Below are positions 17,153 through 25,570 of a stretch of 64,000 nucleotides of DNA, piece by piece. Location of the stretch: the NCBI RefSeq assembly GCF_001612685.1, contig NZ_BDAY01000010.1:62001-126000 (forward strand). Reading direction: 5' to 3'. This stretch comes from Nocardia altamirensis NBRC 108246 (lineage in GTDB: Bacteria; Actinomycetota; Actinomycetes; Mycobacteriales; Mycobacteriaceae). Made by a program: the position numbers and the translations under genes. Within the stretch, counting starts at the first letter, position 1. Every line of letters begins with the position of its first letter. Under the pieces are notes generated by a model. It did no database searches. It had not been told where the DNA came from and saw nothing but the letters and a program-made list of their open reading frames with translations.

Positions 17153-18438
17153 CTACGGACACCCCGCGCTATGACCGAAGGGCCGCGTCCCGGGTGTTGG
17201 CCGGGCTGGCGCAGCCCGGCCTGTTCACCGCGCCGGTGGCGATCCCGGACCGGCGCCGGTTCGAATTCACCTCCACCACACTGCACACCGAGCCGAACAG
17301 TCATCTCACCTACTCGCAACGGCTGTATCTCGAGCGGTTCATGCGGCCGTGCCGGGCCTATCAGGTCACCAGCGCCACCCATCGGATCACCTGGACCGAC
17401 AGTGACGGCATCCCCAACACCGGCCACTACCGCGCGGACGGCCTCGGGCCGATCGTGCCGATCGCCATGCGCGAGACCGTGCTTGCGCTCTGGCACGCGC
17501 TGGCAGCGAATACTGCCTTCGCCGAGCGGATTTCGGCGCTCGGCCCGCGCGAGCACGCGATGCTCGACGGGACGACCACCGACCACGAGCCGATGGACAT
17601 CTTCCGGGTCGGCATCGAGGCGGCCGGGCGAGCGCTGGCCCAGCACGCGCTGCTCGCCAGGCAGACGCCCTACCGCAGCGCGGCCGAATTCGCCAGCGGC
17701 ATGCACGAATCCGGGCTCTTCGCCGCGGTCGCCACCCGATGGTATTGGGAGCTGCAGGCTTCCACGTACCGGCGCGGCATGATCCCGGTGACCCTGATCG
17801 CGCAGCCCGACGGCACAGTGCGCTACTCGGCCGAGACGGTCGCCACGCTGCGCGCGATGAAGGACGCCACCATCTCCGACGCGCACACGGTGATGCGCCG
17901 CGCCACGCACAGTGAGGGACTGAGCATCCCGGAGGCAATCGCCAAGTACCACGACGATCTCGACCTCATCTCGCGCCAGTACGCGCTGCTGCCCGCGGGG
18001 ACCAGGCCCGCGTGCCTGGCCGCGATGCCACACCACCTCGGCGGCGGGCACTACAGCATCCTGCCGGTGGTGATCGACCAGTTCGTCGCGGTATTCACCG
18101 AAGTCGCGGGCCGCTGCGAGATCGCCGAGGTGAGTGCCGCACTCGACGAGGCGACCGCCGATCGCGTGGCCACCGCCGAGGACCAGGTGTTCTACGTGCC
18201 GGACATGACCTGCAAGCACTGCGTGCGGACCATCACCGGGGTGCTTGAGTCGATGGACATCCGGGTGATCGAGATCGATCTGATCAGCAAGCGCGTGGTC
18301 GCCGAGTTCCGCAGTCCGCGCAATCGGGCCAGGGCGTTCGAGGCCATCCGCGACGGCGGCTACAACCCGGTCGCCGAGCGGCCCGAGAGCGCGGCCGAGG
18401 ACGCCGTGGCGGCCGCTCCGTCGGAAACCGCGGTATGA
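17149..18438 (+). CDS. unknown protein with C-terminal HMA heavy-metal-binding domain, 429 aa
   Basis: The last third holds an HMA domain: FYVPDMTCKHCVRTITGV with the metal-binding CxxC, then a beta-alpha-beta stretch to about residue 405. The preceding 345 residues match no family I know; they are soluble, with conserved-looking segments TYSQRLYLERFMRPCRAYQV, EPMDIFRVGIEAAG, ATRWYWELQASTYRRGMIP and PHHLGGGHYSILPVVIDQF. The His/Tyr/Trp content could suit a metal or PLP-linked enzyme. Starts and stops overlap its neighbours by ATGA on both sides, so it is translated with a desulfurase-like and a decarboxylase-like enzyme. Cu+ or Zn2+ binding is the usual role of the MxCxxC domain; the rest is unknown. 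Confidence 0.8.
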   Translation: MTTDTPRYDRRAASRVLAGLAQPGLFTAPVAIPDRRRFEFTSTTLHTEPNSHLTYSQRLYLERFMRPCRAYQVTSATHRITWTDSDGIPNTGHYRADGLGPIVPIAMRETVLALWHALAANTAFAERISALGPREHAMLDGTTTDHEPMDIFRVGIEAAGRALAQHALLARQTPYRSAAEFASGMHESGLFAAVATRWYWELQASTYRRGMIPVTLIAQPDGTVRYSAETVATLRAMKDATISDAHTVMRRATHSEGLSIPEAIAKYHDDLDLISRQYALLPAGTRPACLAAMPHHLGGGHYSILPVVIDQFVAVFTEVAGRCEIAEVSAALDEATADRVATAEDQVFYVPDMTCKHCVRTITGVLESMDIRVIEIDLISKRVVAEFRSPRNRARAFEAIRDGGYNPVAERPESAAEDAVAAAPSETAV

Positions 18439-19961
18439 CGGCACCGCCACCGGCGTTACCAGCCAAGCTCCACCCGCTGGTTCGCACGTTTCTCGATTCC
18501 CCCGACGCGGTCGCGCAGGCGCTGTCGCGGTTCGGCGCACCGGCGCACCTGGTGTTCCCGCAGGTGTACGCGGAGAACCTCGGCACGTTCCGCGCGGTGC
18601 TCGATCGTCACCTGTCGTCCTATCGAATCTGCTACGCGCACAAGGCCAATCAGTCGCGGGCCTTCGTCAGGACAGCCGAGCACGCCGGGATCGCCATCGA
18701 TGTGGCCTCACCGCAGGAGCTGGCCTGCGCGATCGGCGCGGGTTTCGGGCCGACGCGGATCGAGGTCACCGGGCCGAAAGGCGAAGTGTTCCTTCGTGAG
18801 CTGATCGACTGCGGCGTCACGATCAACGTGGACAACCTGTGGGAGTTGCACCGCATCGCCGAGTTGGCCGGTGACGATGCCGGAGTGCCTGTCCTGCTGC
18901 GCATTTCCGGTTTCGACGCGGGCCAGGTGAGCCGGTTCGGCTTGCCGCTGAACCACATTCGGCGCGCCTTCGACGTACTGTCGGCGCATCGCGGCCGAAT
19001 CACGTTCCTCGGGTTCGCTTTTCATCTCGATTCCGGTGACACCGCGGAACGGATCCGCGCCGTCGACGCCTGCCTCGCGCTGGTCGAACAGGCGTACGGC
19101 CACGGACTCACGCCGACGGTGCTGAACATCGGTGGCGGGTTCCGGCAGGTGTTCACCGCCGACGCCGATCGGTTCGACGCCTACGTGCACGCGCTGCGCG
19201 AGTCACTGCTCGGCCGCGGCGAGTCGATGAGCTGGGGCAGCAACACCTTCGGCTATCACGTCGCGGACGGCGCGGTGCACGGCATCCCGGTGTTCCACAA
19301 GTACGCCAACACAATTCCGGCGACCACGATGCTCGACGACGTGCTCACCGCACCGCTCGAGCGGCACGGCGGTCGCACCGTCGCCGAGGTCGCCTCGGAC
19401 AACCTGCTCGATTTCTGGCTCGAGCCGGGCAAGGGGCTCGTCGATCACGCGGGGGTGACGGTGGCAAAGGTGGAGTTCGTCAAGGAGATCGCCGACGGCA
19501 CGGTGCTGGTCAACCTCGACCTGAGCCGGGATTCGGTGACACCGGCCGACCAGGAGGTGATGGTCGATCCGCTCGTCCTGCCCGGCACCGCGCACCGCCC
19601 GGCGCCGGACGCTGGTGCGGTGGCGGCGCGTGCCGAAAGTGCGCCGGTCGGTGTGTATTTCGCAGGCCGACTGTGTCTGGAGCGCGACTTGATCACCAAT
19701 CACAAGGTCTGGCTCGCCCACGGGCCGTCCCCCGGCGACCTGGTGGTGTTCCCGAATACCGGCGCCTACCACATGGACCTGTCCGCGGCTACGGCCTCGA
19801 TGCGGCCGCCACCGATCAAGCTGGCCGTCACGCACCGCGCGGGCAGCTTCCAGGTGTGCCGCGACGGCGACTACGAGCCGTCCGGCCCTGCCGCGATCCC
19901 GCCGCAGCGCCACTCCGCACCGCGCCAACCGGTGCCACACCGAACCGCCGAGGCGCCCTGA
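18435..19961 (+). CDS. group III PLP-dependent decarboxylase (DAP/ornithine decarboxylase-like), 508 aa
   Basis: Alanine-racemase-fold barrel: YRICYAHKANQSRAF with the PLP Lys, then GIAIDVASPQELACAIGAG, FAFHLDSGDT and LNIGGGFRQVF (phosphate loop), followed by the beta-domain with VWLAHGPSPGDLVVFPNTGA and AYHMDLS. Longer than DAP decarboxylase (about 420-450 aa) because of an extension at the C-terminus (about 470-508, Pro/Arg-rich). Family members decarboxylate D- or L-amino acids, including SbnH in staphyloferrin B synthesis. Overlaps the HMA gene by ATGA and the cysteine-synthase gene by TGATG. Confidence 0.85.
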   Translation: MTAPPPALPAKLHPLVRTFLDSPDAVAQALSRFGAPAHLVFPQVYAENLGTFRAVLDRHLSSYRICYAHKANQSRAFVRTAEHAGIAIDVASPQELACAIGAGFGPTRIEVTGPKGEVFLRELIDCGVTINVDNLWELHRIAELAGDDAGVPVLLRISGFDAGQVSRFGLPLNHIRRAFDVLSAHRGRITFLGFAFHLDSGDTAERIRAVDACLALVEQAYGHGLTPTVLNIGGGFRQVFTADADRFDAYVHALRESLLGRGESMSWGSNTFGYHVADGAVHGIPVFHKYANTIPATTMLDDVLTAPLERHGGRTVAEVASDNLLDFWLEPGKGLVDHAGVTVAKVEFVKEIADGTVLVNLDLSRDSVTPADQEVMVDPLVLPGTAHRPAPDAGAVAARAESAPVGVYFAGRLCLERDLITNHKVWLAHGPSPGDLVVFPNTGAYHMDLSAATASMRPPPIKLAVTHRAGSFQVCRDGDYEPSGPAAIPPQRHSAPRQPVPHRTAEAP

Positions 19962-21289
19962 TGCGCTACGACCACATCACCGAACTCATCGGCAACACTC
20001 CCCTGCTGCGCCTCGACCCTGCCGTGCACGGTCTGCGCAATGTGGAGCTGTACGCGAAACTGGAGTCCTACAACCCCTTCGGCTCGGTGAAGGACCGGGT
20101 CGCCTGGGGCATGATCCGCGACGAGCTCGACGACATCGTCGCGGGCGGGCAGACCCTCATCGAGGCATCGAGCGGCAATACCGCCAAGGCGTTGCGCATC
20201 CTCGGCATTCGCTACGGGATCGGGCTGCGTGCGGTGACCAACCGCATCAGGGTCACCGAGCAACGAGACCTGTTGCGGCTCTTCGACACCGACATCGTCG
20301 AGCTGCCAGGGCTGTCCGAATGCCCCGATCCGACCACCCCGAACAACGTGTACTCGGCGATCGAGGCAACGATGGCCCAGCAGCCGGGCGCCTACCGCCA
20401 CCTGTCCCAGTACACCAACGAGAAGAACATCGAGGCGCATCACCACGGCACCGGCCGGGAGATCCACGAGGACCTGGCCGCGGACGGCATCACCAGGGTC
20501 GACTATCTGATCGGCGGGCTCGGCACCACCGGGTCGACCAGGGGTGCGGCCACCTATCTGCGCAAGCACAACCCCGAATTACGCACCGTCGCTGTGGTTT
20601 CCGAGCGCTCGGACTTCATCCCCGGTATCCGCTCGGAGAGTGAGATGTGGGAGGTCGGCCTCTTCCAGCCCGACTTCTACGACCGCATCGTGACCATGGA
20701 CGCGATACGCGCGGTGGACGCGACGCTGAGCCTGGCCACCGGGTACGGCGTGCTGGCTGGGCCGACCAGCGGGGCAAGCTACGCGGCGGCACTGGAAACC
20801 CTTGGCGCACTGAATGATGCGGGAGATGAGTCGGCGGATCCGATCGTCGCGGTGTTCATCGTCTGTGATCGGCTCGAGCCGTACCTGTCCTACATCAAGA
20901 AGCGCAAGCCGGAACTCTTCGGCCGCCAGGACCGCCAACCAGCGCCCACCGCAGCGGAATTGGCGACCGCACGCACCCTGACACCCGACCAACTGGCCGA
21001 GCTCGACCGCACCGGCAGACCGTTCATCGTCGACACCCGCGGCGCGATGGCCTACCGGATCGGGCATGTGCCCGGTGCGCTCAACATCCGCGACGATCAG
21101 CTCGACGAGATGTTCGCGGGCGGCATCCCGTTCCCCCGCTCCCGGCCGCTGGTGTTCGTCTGCCCGGTCGGCGAGCTGTCGCGCCGCTTCGCCCTGCGTG
21201 CCGAGCAGGCCGGATTCGATGCCGCCAGCCTCGCCGGCGGCGTCGTCGCGTGGCGGGACGCGGGACTGCCCCTGGAATCGGGTGGCTGA
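19961..21289 (+). CDS. cysteine synthase-like PLP enzyme fused to a rhodanese domain, 442 aa
   Basis: Residues 1 to about 320 form a fold-type II beta-replacement enzyme: MRYDHITELIGNTPLLRL, NPFGSVKDRVAW with the PLP Lys, and EASSGNTAKALRI. It differs from CysK in that the usual glycine loop reads IGGLGTTGSTRG. Residues about 330-442 are a rhodanese: FIVDTRGAMAYRIGHVPGA and LVFVCPVGELSRRF with the catalytic Cys. The fusion suggests sulfur is passed as persulfide to or from the synthase. Resembles SbnA-type enzymes as well as CysK; substrate unknown. Last gene of the operon. Confidence 0.85.
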   Translation: MRYDHITELIGNTPLLRLDPAVHGLRNVELYAKLESYNPFGSVKDRVAWGMIRDELDDIVAGGQTLIEASSGNTAKALRILGIRYGIGLRAVTNRIRVTEQRDLLRLFDTDIVELPGLSECPDPTTPNNVYSAIEATMAQQPGAYRHLSQYTNEKNIEAHHHGTGREIHEDLAADGITRVDYLIGGLGTTGSTRGAATYLRKHNPELRTVAVVSERSDFIPGIRSESEMWEVGLFQPDFYDRIVTMDAIRAVDATLSLATGYGVLAGPTSGASYAAALETLGALNDAGDESADPIVAVFIVCDRLEPYLSYIKKRKPELFGRQDRQPAPTAAELATARTLTPDQLAELDRTGRPFIVDTRGAMAYRIGHVPGALNIRDDQLDEMFAGGIPFPRSRPLVFVCPVGELSRRFALRAEQAGFDAASLAGGVVAWRDAGLPLESGG

Positions 21290-21396
21290 CGACCTACGCC
21301 ATTTCGCGTGTGTCGCCGCGACTTCGCGGCGAGACTACTCCAAGCGCCACGACCTGGCGCTGACGTCACATCCGTACCCGAGAGAGATGACCCATC

Positions 21397-21804
21397 ATGT
21401 TCCGGTCGAAGAAATCCGTCGCCGCCGCACTGACCTCCTTCGGGGCGATGTCCGCCGCATTGGTCCTCACCGCGCCTGCCGCGCCTGCCACCGTCAACGC
21501 CATCGGCGTCGCACCCGGCCTGAGTTTCGGCAGCTCCACCCAGTACGGCACCGGCTGCACCTATATCGCGACGGTGACCGCCACCCCCGGTGACGTCGTC
21601 GCCTTCGTCGATCTGACCGGCGCGTTCGATCCAGTAGGTTGGATCACCGTGCCCGCCTCCGGCACCATCACCGCGAAATGGACACCGCTACTGCCCGGCA
21701 ACCACACCCTCTACGCGGTGCGCAATTCCGGCGAATTCGTCCAGACCAGCGCCACCGTCGGCACCGGACTCAATCTCGGCTTCGTCTGCCTCGTCACCTC
21801 CTGA
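21397..21804 (+). CDS. small secreted protein, 135 aa
   Basis: MFRSKKSVAAALTSFGAMSA begins a classical signal peptide that ends near APAAPATVNA. The mature part of about 100 residues is rich in Thr, Gly and Val and reads like an Ig-type or beta-sandwich fold (GCTYIATVTATPGDVVAFVD, WTPLLPGNHTLYAV), with two Cys that could pair. Seen in nocardiae as a hypothetical exported protein; no function known to me. AGAGAGATG precedes the start. Confidence 0.7.
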   Translation: MFRSKKSVAAALTSFGAMSAALVLTAPAAPATVNAIGVAPGLSFGSSTQYGTGCTYIATVTATPGDVVAFVDLTGAFDPVGWITVPASGTITAKWTPLLPGNHTLYAVRNSGEFVQTSATVGTGLNLGFVCLVTS

Positions 21805-21862
21805 GCCTGCGAACCTGCCACGGTCGGCGGGTTCGCCGCCGACCAGGCACTAATGTGGTTGC

Positions 21863-22492
21863 GTGCACTCAGGCCAGGAATCAGACGACGACGCAGGCCC
21901 GCGGATCTGGGGCGGCACGACCCTCACCGAACGCAGGGAGGCGCGCCGCACCGCGCTGCTGGAGGCTGCGCTGGATCTGATCGGCGAGGCGGGCGCGAGC
22001 GGCGTGACCATGCGCGCCGTGTGCCGCAGGGCCAACCTCACCGACCGGTACTTCTACGAGAGCTTCGCCAGCCGCGACGAGCTGCTCGACGTGCTCTATC
22101 GCCAGGTGGCCGAGGAATTCCTCCCGCCCATGACAGCGTTTGCCGCGGCCGACGACCCGACCCGCGATCGCGAGCTCGCGCAGATCCTGGTCGACAAGGT
22201 CCTCGACGACCCGCGCAAGTCGCGGCTGCTGCTGGTCGAGCCGTACTCGAGCACCGGCCTCGGCCAGACCACCATCTCGGTGATGCCGGTCTTCACCCGG
22301 CTGATGCAGGATCACCTGTTCTCCCACATCGACGATCCGGTCAAGCGCAGGCTCGCCGCGCTCACCATGGCCAGCGGCAACGCGGGCATGTTCTCCGCCT
22401 GGCTCAACGGCTCGCTGCGCGCCACCCGCGAGGAGATCGTCGAGCACTGCGTCGCGGTGATCACCGCGTATCGCTCGATGTATCAGCCCTGA
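21863..22492 (+). CDS. TetR/AcrR-family regulator, 209 aa
   Basis: GTG start. HTH at about 25-70: RREARRTALLEAALDLIGEA, VTMRAVCRRANLTDRYFYES. The ligand domain is helical, ending AYRSMYQP. It reads toward the M-box leader but a leader of over 100 nt separates them, so regulation of mgtC by this protein is not implied. Target unknown. Confidence 0.85.
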   Translation: MHSGQESDDDAGPRIWGGTTLTERREARRTALLEAALDLIGEAGASGVTMRAVCRRANLTDRYFYESFASRDELLDVLYRQVAEEFLPPMTAFAAADDPTRDRELAQILVDKVLDDPRKSRLLLVEPYSSTGLGQTTISVMPVFTRLMQDHLFSHIDDPVKRRLAALTMASGNAGMFSAWLNGSLRATREEIVEHCVAVITAYRSMYQP

Positions 22493-22605
22493 CGGTCTCG
22501 GGCTGCGCCACAACAGGTTTGACGCCCCAGCAACACGGCCGCGACTGCGACCCCACGCACACCCGGGTTGCCAATTGTTCCATTCGGGTGTTTACTTCCA
22601 ACCGC

Positions 22606-22775
22606 AAGGTGCCAATCGTTCGCTGAGGCTCCTTCACGGATACAGGCCAGCGACCCCGAACGTCGAGAGACGCCCCGGGTCAGGACAGATCTCCCCGGCT
22701 TAAGGGGTGATCCCGATTGGCTCCCGGCCCCGCCGGGTTCACGCCGTGAAGTGCCAAAGGTCTTACGAGGATGGG
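22606..22775 (+). ncRNA. M-box (ykoK) Mg2+ riboswitch
   Basis: The order of conserved words follows the M-box: CGCTGAGGCTCC, then GGATACAGGCCAGC, then GAGACGCCCCGGGTCAGGACAG, then GGCTTAAGGGGTGATCCCG, then GTGCCAAAGGTCTTACGAGG. The ends can close in a helix (TCGT near 22617 with ACGA at 22765-22768). Genes downstream are mgtC and an ABC transporter, which fits Mg2+ control. Known M-boxes switch expression off when Mg2+ is high. A short hairpin followed by TTTTT (near 22779-22795) may be the switch, but it is weak. Start and end are approximate. Confidence 0.85.
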
Positions 22776-22897
22776 GCGCTACCGGCGTTTTTAAGAATTA
22801 AGCCCAAGCGTCGGGTTCCTCAGCTTGCGCTCTGCAACGATCAACATGATCAACGCTTGGTTTGCCATGCGCTGAGAGACGAAGGGAGGTGAGCCGG

Positions 22898-22990
22898 ATG
22901 CCCGGCGGTGATAGTCCGAATTCCCCGTTAGCCAAAAATTCACCCGGCGACACCTCCTCAGCCAAGGACGGAACGGCAACCGCTCCGTAA
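22898..22990 (+). CDS. 30-aa leader peptide ORF between the M-box and mgtC
   Basis: ATG 22898 follows GGGAGGTGAGCCGG, a near-perfect Shine-Dalgarno site, and the frame ends at TAA 22988-22990. The product contains 30 residues and five prolines (positions 2, 7, 10, 16 and 30), beginning MPGGDSPNSPLAK. The SD GGAGGTG (22885-22891) can pair with CACCTCC (22951-22957), and GCCGG (22893-22897) with CCGGC (22944-22948), so translation could be gated by this helix. Proline-rich leaders (MgtL, MgtP) control Mg2+ genes in Salmonella; a like role here is inference. Confidence 0.55.
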   Translation: MPGGDSPNSPLAKNSPGDTSSAKDGTATAP

Positions 22991-23080
22991 TCTGGACTGG
23001 ATCCGGCGCGCGAGCGTCAGCGAGCCAGCCGACGGCTTGAGTTGTGACGGTGCGCTGACTAGCTCAGGAAGTGCGGGTCA

Positions 23081-23797
23081 ATGACAACACTCGACATGAT
23101 CCTCCGGCTGCTCGCCGGCGTCGGCCTCGGCGCCGCCATCGGATTCGAGCGCCAATACCGGGCCAGGATGGCGGGCCTGCGCACCAACGCGCTCGTCGCG
23201 GCAGGCGCGACGCTGTTCGTGCTGTTGTCGGCCAACGGCTTCTCCGGCGGCACCGCCGACCCGACCAGGGTCGCGGCCCAGATCGTCTCCGGCATCGGCT
23301 TCCTCGGTGCAGGCGTGATCATCCGCGACGGGTTGAACGTGCGCGGCCTCAACACCGCCGCGACGCTCTGGTGCGCGGCGGCGGTCGGCGCGCTCGCGGG
23401 TGCGGGCATGTACAGCACGGCGGCCGCAGGCACCGTCGCGGTGGTCGCGGTGAATGTCGCGCTGCGCGCCGCAGGTCGCGCCGTCGACAAGCAACCGGAA
23501 GCCGGGCACGAGCAGCCCGCCTCCTACGCGTTCACCGCCGTCACCAACGACGACAACGAGGCGCATGTGCGCGCCTTGCTGGTACAGGCGTTGACGCGCA
23601 CCGACTTTCAGCTCATCTCGATCTCCAGCGCGAACACCGGCACGCCTGGCCGGGTAGAGGTGCGCGCGGAACTGTTCGGCGATCAGCGCGACGACCGGCA
23701 GATGGAATCCGCGGTCAGCAGGCTCAGCCTGGAACCGTCGGTGACCAGCGTCGGCTGGCACATCGCCACCACGGATGTGAAAGGCCCACAGGCATGA
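23081..23797 (+). CDS. mgtC: MgtC/SapB family membrane protein, 238 aa
   Basis: N-terminal membrane domain with four to five helices and the family signature: LRLLAGVGLGAAIGFERQYR, GLRTNALVAAGATLFVL, GIGFLGAGVIIRDGLNVRGL and NTAATLWCAAAVGALAGAG. A C-terminal cytoplasmic domain (about 150-238) resembles the ACT-like part of MgtC. Family role: adaptation to low Mg2+, with inhibition of F1Fo ATP synthase in some hosts. It follows the M-box leader and overlaps the ABC permease by ATGA. AGGAAG stands before the start. Confidence 0.9.
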   Translation: MTTLDMILRLLAGVGLGAAIGFERQYRARMAGLRTNALVAAGATLFVLLSANGFSGGTADPTRVAAQIVSGIGFLGAGVIIRDGLNVRGLNTAATLWCAAAVGALAGAGMYSTAAAGTVAVVAVNVALRAAGRAVDKQPEAGHEQPASYAFTAVTNDDNEAHVRALLVQALTRTDFQLISISSANTGTPGRVEVRAELFGDQRDDRQMESAVSRLSLEPSVTSVGWHIATTDVKGPQA

Positions 23798-25530
23798 CTC
23801 TCTTGCGGTCCATTCCCGCGGGCAGCGCCATCGACCGTCCGCGCAACCGGTACGCCGATGTGGTCGTTTTCGTCGGAGCCGCGGTGCTGATCTGGCTGGT
23901 CGTGCGGATCTCGGCCAGTGCGAACGTGCCGTTCGACCAGGCCGCCGCGCCCGCGACGGTGTCCACCGATCCGGCCGAGTTGCCCTACTACGCGGCACGC
24001 TCGCTGCTGCGGATGTTCGCCGCGCTCGGGCTGTCGATCCTGTTCACCTTCGTGTACGCGACGGCGGCGGCCCGGCTGCGGCGGGCCCGCACGGTGCTGC
24101 TGCCGATGCTCGACATCCTGCAGTCGGTGCCGATCCTCGGGTTCCTGTCGATCACCGTCGCCGGGTTCATCGCACTGTTCCCCGGCTCCCAGCTCGGCCT
24201 CGAAAGTGCCTCCATCTTCGCGATTTTCACCTCGCAGGCGTGGAACATGGCGTTCTCGTTCTACCACAGCCTCGCCGCGCAGCCGCGCGAGCTGGACGAG
24301 GCCGCGCGGAACCTGAGACTGTCTCGGTGGCAACGGTTTTGGCGTGTCGATGTGCCGAGCGGAATGATCCCGCTGGTCTGGAACGGCATGATGAGCTTCG
24401 GCGGCGGCTGGTTCTTCCTCGTCGCGTCCGAGGCGATCAGCGTGAACAACCACGAGTACGCGCTGCCCGGCATCGGATCCTATGTCGCGACCGCCACCGG
24501 CGACGGCGACCTCGGCAAGGTGTTCATCGCGATCGGCGTCATGATCGTGATGGTCGTCGGAGTGAACTTCCTGTTCTGGCGGCCGCTCACCGCCTGGGCG
24601 GAGCGGTTCCGGGTGGAGGACACCGGTGCGGCCGAGGCGCCGCGCAGCGTGGTGCTGAACCTGTTGCGGCGCTCGAACATACCGGTGCTGCTCGGCAAGA
24701 TACTCGGCCCGCTCGTCGCGCCGCTGGATCGGCTGATGAGCGTGTTCGGGCTGGCCGAATACCCGCTGCACGCTTCGCCGCTGCGCCGCCGCGCCGGTGA
24801 TCTCGTGTTCGCCGCGGTGGTGGCGGCCGCCGTCGCCTACGGCGGGTATCGCGTGGTCGACTACATCGACGCCACCGCGGGCTTCGGCGAGGTGGTGCAC
24901 GCGTTCGGACTCGGCTTCCTCACCCTGCTCCGGGTGGTGGTGCTGCTGGTGTTCGCCACCGCGGTGTGGGTGCCGATCGGCGTGTGGATCGGGTTGAACC
25001 CCAAGGTGTCTCGGCTCGCGCAGCCGGTGGTGCAGGTGCTGGCCAGCTTTCCGGCGAACTTCCTGTTCCCGTTCGTCACCGCCGTGCTCGTGTGGACCGG
25101 CGCCAGCCTGAACTGGGCGGGCACCATCCTGATGGCGCTCGGCGCGCAGTGGTACATCCTGTTCAACGTCATCGCGGGCGCGAGCGCGGTGCCGACCGAT
25201 CTGCGCGAAGCCGCCGCCAACCTGCAACTGCCGCGAAAACTGTGGTGGCGCAGGCTGATTCTGCCCGCCATCTTCCCGAGCTATGTGACCGGCGGGATCA
25301 CCGCGGCCGGCGGCGCATGGAACGCGTCCATCGTCTCCGAGGTGGTCGACTACGGATCGACCACGCTGGTGGCGGCCGGGCTCGGCTCCTACATCCACGA
25401 GGCAACCAAAGTCGGTGACTCGCCACGGATCCTGATCGGCGTGCTGGTCATGAGCGTCTACGTGGTCGGCATCAACCGGTTGTTCTGGCGGCGGCTCTAC
25501 GCACTGGCCGAACGGCGGTACTCGCTGTGA
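23794..25530 (+). CDS. ABC transporter permease, duplicated BPD domain, 578 aa
   Basis: Two copies of the binding-protein-dependent permease domain in one chain: the first about residues 50-270 (with the EAA loop [20 protein letters not shown]), the second about 320-570 ([20 protein letters not shown]). Each has five or six helices. Single-chain double permeases of this type pair with the AAA-associated ATPase and belong near the nitrate/sulfonate/taurine group, but no binding protein is encoded here. It overlaps mgtC by 4 nt, so it is in the same M-box transcript. Substrate unknown; a metal ion is possible. Confidence 0.85.
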   Translation: MTLLRSIPAGSAIDRPRNRYADVVVFVGAAVLIWLVVRISASANVPFDQAAAPATVSTDPAELPYYAARSLLRMFAALGLSILFTFVYATAAARLRRARTVLLPMLDILQSVPILGFLSITVAGFIALFPGSQLGLESASIFAIFTSQAWNMAFSFYHSLAAQPRELDEAARNLRLSRWQRFWRVDVPSGMIPLVWNGMMSFGGGWFFLVASEAISVNNHEYALPGIGSYVATATGDGDLGKVFIAIGVMIVMVVGVNFLFWRPLTAWAERFRVEDTGAAEAPRSVVLNLLRRSNIPVLLGKILGPLVAPLDRLMSVFGLAEYPLHASPLRRRAGDLVFAAVVAAAVAYGGYRVVDYIDATAGFGEVVHAFGLGFLTLLRVVVLLVFATAVWVPIGVWIGLNPKVSRLAQPVVQVLASFPANFLFPFVTAVLVWTGASLNWAGTILMALGAQWYILFNVIAGASAVPTDLREAAANLQLPRKLWWRRLILPAIFPSYVTGGITAAGGAWNASIVSEVVDYGSTTLVAAGLGSYIHEATKVGDSPRILIGVLVMSVYVVGINRLFWRRLYALAERRYSL

Positions 25531-25570
25531 CCGCCTGCTGTTTCTCCACCCGTTCGACAGGAGCTCGATC

